Below, in pieces: positions 1-12,038 of a stretch of 14,955 nucleotides of DNA. Positions within the stretch are counted from its first letter, which is position 1, and each line of letters opens with the position of its first letter. The notes under the pieces were generated by a model. That model did no database searches, was not told the DNA's origin, and saw only the letters and a program-made list of their open reading frames with translations. The translations under genes were made by a program, and so were the position numbers. The DNA is from CAZHMN01 sp964533705 (lineage in GTDB: Bacteria; Electryoneota; B3-LCP), in contig CAZHMN010000075.1 in NCBI GenBank assembly GCA_964533705.1, positions 1 to 14,955 on the forward strand, given 5' to 3'.

Positions 1-55
1 CAATCGTCCCCACGTTGACGTGCGGCTTGGTGCGTTCAAATTTCGCCTTGGCCAT
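1..55 (-). CDS. tuf: Elongation factor Tu, N-terminal fragment (cut by window edge)
   Basis: The reverse strand from 55 down to 1 reads MAKAKFERTKPHVNVGTI, the typical N-terminus of EF-Tu that leads into the first GTP-binding loop. EF-Tu is the cytosolic GTPase that brings aminoacyl-tRNA to the ribosomal A site. The ATG at 55-53 is preceded by AAGGAA (61-66), about 7 bases upstream, a usable Shine-Dalgarno sequence. Only 18 codons are present and the rest lies beyond the window. It follows fusA by 63 bases on the same strand, the classic rpsL-rpsG-fusA-tuf order of the str operon. The 3' end of another tuf lies at the opposite edge of the window, so the genome probably has two copies. The identification is firm, but the fragment is too short to say whether the copies differ. 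Confidence 0.95.
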   Translation of the reverse strand, partial: MAKAKFERTKPHVNVGTI

Positions 56-118
56 TTGCTTTCCTTATTCGTTATTATAAGACCGCCATTTTCTGGAAAA
101 GGTACTTCTCCGGCTGGT

Positions 119-2206
119 TTAACCTCGAGCGAAGCTTTTCCTCTCCAGTTTCTTTTCGGTCGTATTACCCGAAATTTCTTCGTAGTGCGAAAATTGCATT
201 GTAAATACTGCCCGCCCCTGGCTTATAGAACGCAGATCGGTTGCGTAACCGAACATTTCTGCCAGCGGAACCAAAGCCCTCACAACCTGGGCTTTCTTGC
301 GAGGCGTAATACCCTGGATTCGACCTCGGCGGGCGTTCAAATTGCCGATGACCTCCCCCAGATAGTCGTCAGGAACGATCACCTCGAGGGCCATGATCGG
401 CTCTATTTGAACCGGATCGGCCTTGCGGGCGGCTTCCTGAAGTGCTATAGACCCCGCGATTTTAAAGGCCAATTCTGAGGAATCCACATCGTGGTGTGAA
501 CCATCAATCAAGGTTGCCTTAATGTCGGTCAGAGGATACCCGGCGACGATGCCGTTTTTCATCGCTTCTTTAATGCCCTGGGAGACGGGATTGATAAATT
601 CTTTCGGTACTGCGCCTCCGACGACCTTATTTTCAAACACAAGTCCTGAGCCCGGTTCGCCCGGCTCGATTTCGATTTTCACATGTCCGTACTGACCGTG
701 TCCCCCCGTCTGCCGGACGAATTTACCCTCGGCAACCGCTTTGCGGCGAATCGTTTCCTTGTAAGCGACCTGGGGTTTTCCGACATTCGCCTGAACCTTG
801 AATTCGCGTGTCAGGCGATCTACGAGGATATCAAGGTGTAATTCTCCCATACCGGAAATGATGGTCTGGCCGGTATCTTCATTCGTCGTTACTTCAAAAG
901 TCGGATCCTCATCAGCGAGACGCGCTAAAGCTTCAGAAATCTTATCTTGATCGGCCTTGGTGCGCGGTTCAATGGCTACCGATATCACCGGTCGGGGGAA
1001 ATCCATTTTTTCAAGGATGATGGGGTGCCCTTCGTTGCAAAGGGTATCCCCGGTTCGCGAATATTTCAATCCCACCGCGGCGATAATGTCTCCTGAATAC
1101 GCTTCCTTAATCTCCACTCTTTTATTAGCAAACATTTGCAGCAGCTTGACCAATCGTTCCCGCTTGTTAAGCGTGGGATTGTAAACCGTCTGCCCTACCG
1201 TGACCTTACCCGAATAGACGCGAAAGTAATTCAACCTACCGACGTGAGGATCGCTGACGACCTTGAAGCAGAGCGCCGAAAACGGTTCATCATCCGACGG
1301 GTGGCGTACTTCTTCCTTGTCTTTCTTGGGGTGTGTTCCTCTGACCGCTCCCACTTCTGTGGGATTAGGCAGGTAATAGACAATGGCGTCCAGGAGTCGC
1401 TGAATACCTTTATTTTTAAAAGCTGCTCCACAGAGAACCGGTACGATCTGGCATTCAAGGGTGGCTTTCCGTATAGCCCGGCGAATCAGTTCTTCGGGAA
1501 TAGGTTTCTCCTCAATGAGCAGCTCCATCAGTTGGTCATCGTAATCGGAAACGCTTTCAAGCATCCGTTCCTGGTATTCTTTGGCCTTTGGAAGCAAAGC
1601 GTCGGGGATATCCACCTCTTCCCAAAGTGCGCCCAACGAATTCTCATTATAAAGAACCGCTTTCATTTTTATCAGATCTATCAGGCCGGTGAAGAGTTCT
1701 CCTTCCCCCAAGGGGAACTGAAGGGGAATGGGATTGCTGTTAAGCTTCTTTCTAATATTGTTGACCGTACCGTAAAAATCAGCACCGACCCGATCCATTT
1801 TATTAATGAAAGCGATGCGGGGGGTATGATATTTATCCGCTTGACGCCAGACGGTTTCCGATTGAGGTTCCACGCCGCCGACGGCACAGAACAGGGCGAT
1901 GGCACCGTCCAATACTCTCAAAGATCTTTCAACTTCAGCGGTGAAATCGACGTGTCCGGGCGTGTCAATAATATTGATGCGGTGATTATTCCAATAAATA
2001 GTCGTCGCCGCGGAAGTGATCGTAATACCCCGTTCCCGTTCCTGAACCATCCAGTCCATAGCAGTGGATCCTTCATGGACCTCTCCCATGCGGTGGATCT
2101 TCCCGGTAAAATAGAGGATGCGTTCGGTTGTCGTCGTTTTACCGGCATCTATGTGGGCCATAATGCCGATATTGCGAACGATCTCTATGGGGTCTTTACG
2201 AGGCAT
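119..2206 (-). CDS. fusA: Elongation factor G
   Basis: EF-G is the translational GTPase that drives tRNA-mRNA translocation and, with RRF, ribosome recycling. Counting from the ATG at 2206, the protein is 695 residues, normal for the family. The P-loop AHIDAGKT is at residues 17-24, switch I RGITI at 58-62, DTPGH at 80-84 and NKMD at 134-137. The domain II-V region follows and is intact to the TAA at 119. The open frame extends upstream to a TTG at 2290, but that would overlap the end of rpsG. An in-frame ATG at 2218 (adding MKSN) is possible. I chose 2206 because MPRKDPIEIVRNIGI is the usual EF-G start. Neither ATG has a strong Shine-Dalgarno sequence; GAAGAG lies just before 2206. It sits between rpsG (64-base gap) and tuf. 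Function is certain; the exact start is less so. Confidence 0.96.
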   Translation of the reverse strand: MPRKDPIEIVRNIGIMAHIDAGKTTTTERILYFTGKIHRMGEVHEGSTAMDWMVQERERGITITSAATTIYWNNHRINIIDTPGHVDFTAEVERSLRVLDGAIALFCAVGGVEPQSETVWRQADKYHTPRIAFINKMDRVGADFYGTVNNIRKKLNSNPIPLQFPLGEGELFTGLIDLIKMKAVLYNENSLGALWEEVDIPDALLPKAKEYQERMLESVSDYDDQLMELLIEEKPIPEELIRRAIRKATLECQIVPVLCGAAFKNKGIQRLLDAIVYYLPNPTEVGAVRGTHPKKDKEEVRHPSDDEPFSALCFKVVSDPHVGRLNYFRVYSGKVTVGQTVYNPTLNKRERLVKLLQMFANKRVEIKEAYSGDIIAAVGLKYSRTGDTLCNEGHPIILEKMDFPRPVISVAIEPRTKADQDKISEALARLADEDPTFEVTTNEDTGQTIISGMGELHLDILVDRLTREFKVQANVGKPQVAYKETIRRKAVAEGKFVRQTGGHGQYGHVKIEIEPGEPGSGLVFENKVVGGAVPKEFINPVSQGIKEAMKNGIVAGYPLTDIKATLIDGSHHDVDSSELAFKIAGSIALQEAARKADPVQIEPIMALEVIVPDDYLGEVIGNLNARRGRIQGITPRKKAQVVRALVPLAEMFGYATDLRSISQGRAVFTMQFSHYEEISGNTTEKKLERKSFARG

Positions 2207-2220
2207 ATTACTCTTCATTT

Positions 2221-2240
2221 GGGATGGGTTCGACCATCCC
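2221..2240 (-). other. Short perfect hairpin in the rpsG-fusA gap
   Basis: In the 64-base gap between rpsG and fusA there is a perfect inverted repeat, GGGATGG and CCATCCC, with a 6-base loop. It lies 14 bases before the preferred fusA ATG and immediately before the alternative ATG at 2218. On the mRNA strand no T run follows it, so it is not an intrinsic terminator. The purine-rich AAGGGGATGG on the mRNA overlaps its 5' arm, so folding would hide the best nearby Shine-Dalgarno-like stretch. A translational control role is inference. The repeat itself is seen directly. Confidence 0.5.
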
Positions 2241-2270
2241 CTTATTCGTTCATTTATTAATTGATCTGTT

Positions 2271-2741
2271 TTACCAGCGGAAGTGGGCAAACGCCTTATT
2301 CGCTTCCGCCATACGGTGGGTATCTTCCCGTTTTTTCACCGAGGCACCTTCGCCGGACGCTGCAGCCATCAACTCAGCAGCCAATCTCTCAGCCATGGTA
2401 TTTTCATGCCGCGCTTTGGCATAATTGATGATCCAGCGGATGGCCAGAGCCTGCTGCCTCTGGGGACGAACCTCGACTGGTACTTGATAAGTCGAACCTC
2501 CAACACGACGGGACTTCACCTCAACGGCGGGTGCCACAGAAGACATGGCTTTCTGGAATACTCCCAGTGGATCTTCGCCGGTTTTCTCATGGATGCGGTC
2601 GAAGGCGGAGTAGAGAATTCTTTCAGCCAAGGACCTTTTCCCACGACGCATGATATTATTGATGAACTTGGCCACAAGAACGTCGTGGTATTTGGGATCT
2701 GGTAATATAATGCGTTTTACAGCTCGTTTTCTTCGCGCCAT
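2271..2741 (-). CDS. rpsG: 30S ribosomal protein S7 (uS7)
   Basis: S7 nucleates assembly of the 30S head by binding the 3' domain of 16S rRNA, and it lies near the E site. The 156-residue product begins MARRKRAVKRIILPDPKY and contains MRRGKRSLAERI, both typical of bacterial S7. The length matches the common 156-residue form. The ATG at 2741 lies only 5 bases after the rpsL stop, so translation is probably coupled to rpsL. The local Shine-Dalgarno is only a weak AGAAGAAG inside the rpsL 3' end. In E. coli a longer rpsL-rpsG spacer carries the S7 autoregulatory site, and here there is no room for that structure in the gap. The TAA at 2271-2273 is followed by the fusA leader. Confidence 0.98.
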   Translation of the reverse strand: MARRKRAVKRIILPDPKYHDVLVAKFINNIMRRGKRSLAERILYSAFDRIHEKTGEDPLGVFQKAMSSVAPAVEVKSRRVGGSTYQVPVEVRPQRQQALAIRWIINYAKARHENTMAERLAAELMAAASGEGASVKKREDTHRMAEANKAFAHFRW

Positions 2742-2746
2742 GGTAA

Positions 2747-3115
2747 TTACTTCTTCTTTGTACCGTACTTGGATCGTCCCTGCGTGCGGTTGTCCACGCC
2801 GGCCGTATCCAGCGTCCCGCGAATAATATGGTAACGAACGCCGGGCAAATCTTTAACTCTTCCCCCGCGAATTAGCACGATGGAGTGTTCCTGGAGATTG
2901 TGTCCTTCACCAGGGATGTAAGAGGTCACTTCAATGCCGGTGGTGAGCCGAATACGAGCCACTTTACGCAGGGCGGAATTGGGCTTCTTCGGCGTTGTCG
3001 TATAAACCCTTGTACACACGCCTCGCCTCTGGGGACAGCGGGCCAGAGCCGGTGTATTTGACTTCTTAAGCAGTCGTTTTCTTCCTTTGCGAATCAGCTG
3101 ATTTACCGTCGGCAT
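2747..3115 (-). CDS. rpsL: 30S ribosomal protein S12 (uS12)
   Basis: S12 sits at the 30S decoding centre and controls accuracy of codon-anticodon recognition. The 122-residue protein starts MPTVNQLIRKGRKR and carries the conserved PKKPNSALRK (residues 42-51) and GGRVKDLPGVRYH (84-96). Lys43, Lys88 and Pro91 (counting Met), the positions where streptomycin resistance or dependence mutations usually fall, are the sensitive-type residues. Asp89, the usual site of RimO beta-methylthiolation, is present. GAGGG lies 4 bases before the ATG at 3115. The gene begins the str block, 51 bases after the rpoC stop and on the same strand, so it is probably reached by read-through from rpoC, perhaps helped by a local promoter in that gap. 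Confidence 0.98.
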   Translation of the reverse strand: MPTVNQLIRKGRKRLLKKSNTPALARCPQRRGVCTRVYTTTPKKPNSALRKVARIRLTTGIEVTSYIPGEGHNLQEHSIVLIRGGRVKDLPGVRYHIIRGTLDTAGVDNRTQGRSKYGTKKK

Positions 3116-3137
3116 TCAACCCTCAAGGTATCTAAAG

Positions 3138-3143
3138 ATTATA
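3138..3143 (-). promoter_or_regulatory. Possible -10 element (TATAAT) in the rpoC-rpsL gap
   Basis: On the minus strand the 51-base rpoC-rpsL gap is A/T-rich and contains a perfect TATAAT at 3143-3138, 22 bases upstream of the rpsL ATG. No good -35 lies at the normal 16-18 base distance, where the sequence reads TAAAAA. A TTGACA is present at 3180-3175, but 31 bases away, too far to pair with this -10. It could be a weak internal promoter for rpsL-rpsG-fusA-tuf, or chance in A/T-rich DNA. Bacteroidota use a different promoter consensus, which further lowers confidence. Confidence 0.25.
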
Positions 3144-3166
3144 GACCAGTTAATTTACTTTTTTTA

Positions 3167-7615
<4,449 letters not shown>

Positions 7616-7663
7616 AGTATCTCCCTCCGGGGGTTGCGGTTGGAATGCACTTTTCTCATAGCC

Positions 7664-10600
7664 TTATTCGAGCTTGACATCCAGCCCTAACCCCTGAAGT
7701 TCGTTGATTAGGACATTGAACGATTCCGGAACGCCGGGTACGGGGAGATTCTCTCCCTTTACAATTGCTTCATAGGTTCGCGCCCTGCCTTCCACATCAT
7801 CCGATTTTACGGTCAGGATCTCCTGTAGCGTGTAAGCAGCGCCATAAGCTTCCAGTGCCCATACTTCCATTTCACCGAAACGCTGGCCGCCGAACTGGGC
7901 TTTGCCCCCAAGCGGCTGCTGCGTAATCAATGAGTACGGCCCGATGGAGCGGGCGTGAATTTTATCATCTACCAGGTGGGACAGCTTCATCATGTAAATA
8001 TAGCCGACTGTAACCTTCTGGTCGAAGGGTTCACCGCTACGCCCATCATAGAGGACAACCTTGCCCGAAGGATCTAAACCGGCTTTCTCTAATTCGGCTC
8101 TGACCTCTTCAAGACCCGCTCCATCGAAGACTGGCGAAGCGTAATATTTGCCCAGAATTTTACCCGCCCAACCGAGTGACGTTTCGAAAATCTGCCCAAT
8201 GTTCATTCGGGAAGGCACTCCGAGAGGATTCAGGATAATATCAATGGGCGTTCCATCCGCCAAGAACGGCATATCCTCCAAGGGGACGATTTTACCCACA
8301 ACACCCTTGTTGCCGTGTCTCCCGGCCATTTTGTCTCCGACCGCCAGCTTCCTCTTTTTGGCGATGTAAACTTTGGCGAGCTGGACGATACCGCTGGGCA
8401 GCTCATCGCCCCCCTGAATTTTGTGTTTTTCATTGCGGTAATCCATGGTCACCTGATCGAGGCGGTCTTCATATTTCTCGAAGCAGAGCTCAACCAGTTC
8501 GTTGGTGTCGGACTCGGTCGTCCAGTCGAAAGAGGCTTCCAGTTGATCGACGTCAATGTGCTTAAAAGTATCCGCGCTGAAGATTTCCCCTTCGGGGATG
8601 AGGATTTCCTCCAGGCTTTGATCTCGGATGGCGCGTGATTTTTTACCGGAAAGGATGTTCGTCAATTCGGCCAGGCGAGCCTTTTTCAGCAGGTCAACAT
8701 TCCGCTGGTATTTTTCTTCCAGTTCTTCCAGTTTCTGCCTGTCTTCCTTACGCGACTTGACGTCTTTCTTCTTGCGACTGAATAGCTTCGTGGCGATGAC
8801 GGTACCGTTCATGCCGGCATGAGCTTTTAGCGAAGCGTCTTTAACATCACCGGCTTTATCACCGAAGATCGCCTTCAACAGCTTGTCCTCGGGGGTTAAA
8901 TCCATTTCACCTTTGGGCGTAACCTTACCGATGATGATGTCTCCATAGTTCACTTCGGCGCCCACCCGTATGATTCCATTTTCATCCAGGTCTTTGGTGG
9001 CTTCTTCTGATACGTTGGGAATTTCTCGGGTAAGTTCTTCTTCCCCTCGTTTCGTCTCCCGTACCTGTAATTCGAGCTCTTCAATGTGAATCGAGGAGAA
9101 GATATCTTCCGCCACCAGCCGTTCACTGACGATAATGGAATCCTCAAAGTTATAACCATGCCAGGGCATGAAGGCCACCAGTACATTGCGGCCCAGGGCC
9201 AGTTCGCCGTTTTCGGTTGAACATCCATCGGCCAGCACATCGCCCTTGCGGACGTTATCTCCTCTGCGAACAATTGGCTTCTGATTGATGCAGGTGTCCT
9301 GATTGGTGCGCACAAACTTCTTTAATCGATAAGTTTTGTACGTTTCGTTCCCCTGGGCTTCGGCCTTCTTGTTCTTCTGTTTAACCTTGAGCACGATTTC
9401 TTCAGCCGAAACACGGGTGATAACGCCATCCTCATCCGCGACGAGGAGGGCGCGACTGTCCTCAGCCGCTTTTCTCTCCATACCCGTGCCGACGATGGGT
9501 GCCTGGGGTCGCAGGAGAGGTACGGCTTGCCTCTGCATATTCGAACCCATCAGCGCCCGGTTGGCGTCATCGTGCTCAAGGAAGGGAATTAAGGCCGCTG
9601 CCACCGAGACAATTTGATTGGAAGAAATGTCCATATAATCCAGTTCGTTCGGCGTCACAACGGGGAACTCACCCTTATAGCGAGCCTTGACGCGATCCCG
9701 GATGAATTCGCCTTTTTCATTGATGGGTGCGTTTGCCTGGGCAATAACGTATTTATCCTCATCATCAGCGGTGAGATATTCGATCTGTTTGGTCACCCGG
9801 CCGTTCTTCACTTTCCGATAGGGAGATTCGATAAATCCCAGGTCATTAATCTGGCCGTAGGTGCAGAGCGAGGAGATCAAGCCGATATTGGGGCCTTCAG
9901 GCGTTTCAATGGGACAGAGGCGGCCGTAATGGGTGTAGTGAACGTCGCGAACTTCGAAGCCGGCTCTTTCACGCGTCAATCCCCCCGGGCCCAAGGCACT
10001 GAGGCGCCGCTTGTGGGTCAGTTCGGTGAGCGGATTGACCTGATCCAGGAACTGGGATAACTGATTCGTGCCGAAGAAGGTATTTATGACCGAACTGATG
10101 GTGCGAACGTTTACCAGATCCTGGGGGGTGAGCTGCTCGGTGTCCCGCAGGTTCATGCGCTCTTTAATGGTTCTGGCCATGCGGGAAAGCGCCACGGAGA
10201 ATTGGTTGGCCAATTGTTCGCCGACGGTTCGGATGCGGCGGTTACCCAGATGGTCAATGTCGTCCGTGGTCTCCAATCCCACCTTCAGTTTAAGGACGTA
10301 CCTGACGATGGCAACGATATCCTCAATCGTGAGGATGGTGCAATCCATAGGGACGTTCAGATCGAGCTTGGTGTTGATGCGGAAGCGGCCAACTCGGCCC
10401 AGATCATACCGTTTCTCGTCGAAGAACAGCCGCTGAAGCAGGCGTCTGGCGGTTTCTAAATCGGGTGGGTCGCCGGAACGAAGCTCCTGGTAGATGAGTT
10501 CCAGGGCCTCCTGTTCGTTGGTCGTGCGATCTTTGCCCAGAGTGTTGGCGAGGACCTCGTAGATGGGATCCCGTTTTTTCGCCTTGAGGAAGTTTACACG

Positions 10601-11434
10601 CCGGATGCGATGCTTACGCAAAAGCTTTAGCATCTCCTCATCGAAGGCCTGCCCCTTTTGAACGATGATTTCGCCGGTTTCCGGATTAACCTGATCTTCA
10701 ATCAGAGTTCGGCCGAAATAGCGTTGGATGTCCTTTCTGGAAAGGGGTACTTCTTCGACGAAATCGAAGACGCGCAGTATGTCAATATCGCTGGAATATC
10801 CCACGGCGCGCAGCAGCGTCGTCACCGGGAACCGCTTGCGGCGGTCAATGTAGACGTAAAGTACGTCATTGATGTCCGTGGTAAATTCCACCCAACTACC
10901 CCGGAATGGGATGATACGGGCAGAATAGATTTTGGTCCCGTTGGGATGGGTGGAATCGCCAAAGAAGACGCCCGGCGAACGATGCAACTGGCTGACGATG
11001 ACCCTTTCGGCGCCGTTAATGATGAAGGTTCCGCCTTCCGTCATGAGAGGCAGGTTACCCAGGTAGACATCCGTTTCCAGCGTGTTATCGAAGCTTCCCA
11101 AATCGTCAACATCCTGCCTGCTGGAGAGGCGCAGACGCGCCTTCAGGGAAGCAGAGTAGGTTACTCCGCGTTCTCCGCATTCCTCGACGGTGTACTTAGG
11201 AGGTTCAACGTAGTATTCCACGAATTCGAGGATATGCTCCTCCCGATTATCTATGATCGGGAAGATGTTCAGAAAGACCGCCTGAAGTCCTTTTTTCTCC
11301 CGTTCTTCTGGCGGTACGTCTTTCTGGAGGAAGTCCTGATAAGACTTGACTTGAACGTCCAGCAGATCGGGAATGTCCAGGATTGACGCTATCTTTCCGA
11401 ACGATACTCGTTCGATTCGCTTTTTTGAACTCAA
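7664..11434 (-). CDS. rpoB: DNA-directed RNA polymerase subunit beta (TTG start)
   Basis: Beta forms the other pincer of core RNA polymerase and holds the rifamycin pocket. From the TTG at 11434 the product is 1256 residues, starting MSSKKRIERVSFGKIASILD. The rifampicin region (residues 458-486, QLSQFLDQVNPLTELTHKRR onward) keeps Gln461, Asp464, His474, Arg477 and Ser479, equivalent to E. coli Q513, D516, H526, R529 and S531, so the pocket looks sensitive-type. FEDS is at 763-766 and GDKMAGRHGNKG at 1033-1044. A charged coiled-coil insertion near 885-1010 occupies the SI2/beta-i9 site. The C-terminus (QRFGEMEVWALEAYGA) is intact. The frame stays open upstream to another TTG at 11524, but only 11434 has GGAGG at a good distance (6 bases), and homologous sequence starts there. 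It precedes rpoC by 48 bases. Confidence 0.97.
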   Translation of the reverse strand: MSSKKRIERVSFGKIASILDIPDLLDVQVKSYQDFLQKDVPPEEREKKGLQAVFLNIFPIIDNREEHILEFVEYYVEPPKYTVEECGERGVTYSASLKARLRLSSRQDVDDLGSFDNTLETDVYLGNLPLMTEGGTFIINGAERVIVSQLHRSPGVFFGDSTHPNGTKIYSARIIPFRGSWVEFTTDINDVLYVYIDRRKRFPVTTLLRAVGYSSDIDILRVFDFVEEVPLSRKDIQRYFGRTLIEDQVNPETGEIIVQKGQAFDEEMLKLLRKHRIRRVNFLKAKKRDPIYEVLANTLGKDRTTNEQEALELIYQELRSGDPPDLETARRLLQRLFFDEKRYDLGRVGRFRINTKLDLNVPMDCTILTIEDIVAIVRYVLKLKVGLETTDDIDHLGNRRIRTVGEQLANQFSVALSRMARTIKERMNLRDTEQLTPQDLVNVRTISSVINTFFGTNQLSQFLDQVNPLTELTHKRRLSALGPGGLTRERAGFEVRDVHYTHYGRLCPIETPEGPNIGLISSLCTYGQINDLGFIESPYRKVKNGRVTKQIEYLTADDEDKYVIAQANAPINEKGEFIRDRVKARYKGEFPVVTPNELDYMDISSNQIVSVAAALIPFLEHDDANRALMGSNMQRQAVPLLRPQAPIVGTGMERKAAEDSRALLVADEDGVITRVSAEEIVLKVKQKNKKAEAQGNETYKTYRLKKFVRTNQDTCINQKPIVRRGDNVRKGDVLADGCSTENGELALGRNVLVAFMPWHGYNFEDSIIVSERLVAEDIFSSIHIEELELQVRETKRGEEELTREIPNVSEEATKDLDENGIIRVGAEVNYGDIIIGKVTPKGEMDLTPEDKLLKAIFGDKAGDVKDASLKAHAGMNGTVIATKLFSRKKKDVKSRKEDRQKLEELEEKYQRNVDLLKKARLAELTNILSGKKSRAIRDQSLEEILIPEGEIFSADTFKHIDVDQLEASFDWTTESDTNELVELCFEKYEDRLDQVTMDYRNEKHKIQGGDELPSGIVQLAKVYIAKKRKLAVGDKMAGRHGNKGVVGKIVPLEDMPFLADGTPIDIILNPLGVPSRMNIGQIFETSLGWAGKILGKYYASPVFDGAGLEEVRAELEKAGLDPSGKVVLYDGRSGEPFDQKVTVGYIYMMKLSHLVDDKIHARSIGPYSLITQQPLGGKAQFGGQRFGEMEVWALEAYGAAYTLQEILTVKSDDVEGRARTYEAIVKGENLPVPGVPESFNVLINELQGLGLDVKLE

Positions 11435-11440
11435 GGAAGA

Positions 11441-11445
11441 CCTCC
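11441..11445 (-). promoter_or_regulatory. Shine-Dalgarno site that fixes the rpoB TTG start
   Basis: GGAGG on the minus strand lies exactly 6 bases before the TTG at 11434-11432. It is among the strongest ribosome binding sites in the window and settles the rpoB start as TTG. An ATG at 11447-11445 overlaps this site but is in another frame and opens only a 66-codon spurious ORF. Confidence 0.8.
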
Positions 11446-11475
11446 ATCCGGGACGAGTGAGGCTTTCGAAATCAG

Positions 11476-11530
11476 AAAACAGAAGTCGCCCCTTCCAATA
11501 GTGAGTAGGAAGGTAGACTCGCAACTTCTG
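11476..11530 (-). terminator. Hairpin plus T run between rplL and rpoB (probable attenuator)
   Basis: Read on the minus strand, CAGAAGTTGC (11530-11521) pairs with GCGACTTCTG (11489-11480): 10 pairs, one of them G-U. Inside, CCTTCC (11513-11508) pairs with GGAAGG (11496-11491) around an 11-base loop, with an asymmetric internal loop between the two stems. TTTT (11479-11476) then CTGATTT follows directly. This is the shape of an intrinsic terminator, but with a short T run, so partial termination is more likely than full. It lies in the 155-base rplL-rpoB gap. In E. coli an attenuator in the same gap reduces rpoBC transcription relative to the ribosomal protein genes. Similar function here is inferred from position and structure. 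The structure could instead be an RNA processing site. Confidence 0.62.
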
Positions 11531-11589
11531 CTGAAAGCCATATACACGTCTTCCGGCCTATTTTGGGAATCGATGAACAACCGCTTCGA

Positions 11590-11964
11590 CTACTTCAATT
11601 CGACGCTGGCACCTTCAGCTTCCAGCTGTTCCTTGATGCGTTGCGCTTCTTCTTTGGTAGCGGATTCTTTTACAACGCTGGGCGCGCTATCAACGAGTTC
11701 TTTGGCTTCTTTCAGCCCTAAGCCGGTGATTTGGCGGATAACCTTGATCACTTGGATCTTCTTATCCCCAATGGCGCTCAACATTACCTGGAATTCGGTC
11801 TTCTCCTCTGCGGGGGCTGCCTCGGCAGCAGCACCGGCGGCTCCCGGTGCGGCGAAGGCAACGGGCGCGGCCGCGGTCACGCCGAAGCGCTCCTCTAAGG
11901 CTTCCTTCAATTTGACCAGGTCTAAGACCGACATTTTTTCGATAGCCTGGATAATCTCTTCCAC
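11590..11964 (-). CDS. rplL: 50S ribosomal protein L7/L12 (bL12)
   Basis: L7/L12 forms the multicopy flexible stalk that recruits and activates IF2, EF-Tu, EF-G and RF3. The 124-residue product has the N-terminal dimerisation and L10-binding helices (about 1-30), an Ala/Pro/Gly-rich hinge (31-53) and the globular factor-binding domain (about 56-124). The last contains KIQVIKVIRQITGLGLKEAK, with the conserved lysines and GLGLKEAK loop. The start at 11964 is GTG, preceded by AGGAG (11974-11978) 9 bases away. The 74-base gap after rplJ is very A/T-rich and so probably unstructured on the mRNA, which would favour the high translation this multicopy protein needs. The stop is at 11590-11592. Transcription then meets a hairpin before rpoB. 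Confidence 0.98.
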   Translation of the reverse strand: MEEIIQAIEKMSVLDLVKLKEALEERFGVTAAAPVAFAAPGAAGAAAEAAPAEEKTEFQVMLSAIGDKKIQVIKVIRQITGLGLKEAKELVDSAPSVVKESATKEEAQRIKEQLEAEGASVELK

Positions 11965-12038
11965 GTCTGTTTTCTCCTACGTAATTATTTTTATCTTTTA
12001 TTTCTTATTTGGGATAACGTTAAATTGATCGCGTGAAG

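Noticed and set aside
1136..2260. Long open frame (374 codons) on the plus strand opposite fusA
   Set aside because: It is fully antisense to a clearly conserved EF-G and its translation resembles no protein family. It is a by-product of fusA codon use.
2207..2290. Extension of fusA to a TTG at 2290
   Set aside because: It would overlap the end of rpsG and add 28 residues with no EF-G similarity. Homology begins at MPRKDPIEIV (2206).
11247..11447. 66-codon ORF starting with ATG at 11447
   Set aside because: It overlaps the start of rpoB in another frame, its ATG lies on the rpoB Shine-Dalgarno sequence, and it has no similarity to a known protein.
11435..11524. Extension of rpoB to a TTG at 11524
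   Set aside because: The added 30 residues are encoded by the hairpin region and have no RpoB similarity. The GGAGG site fixes the start at 11434.
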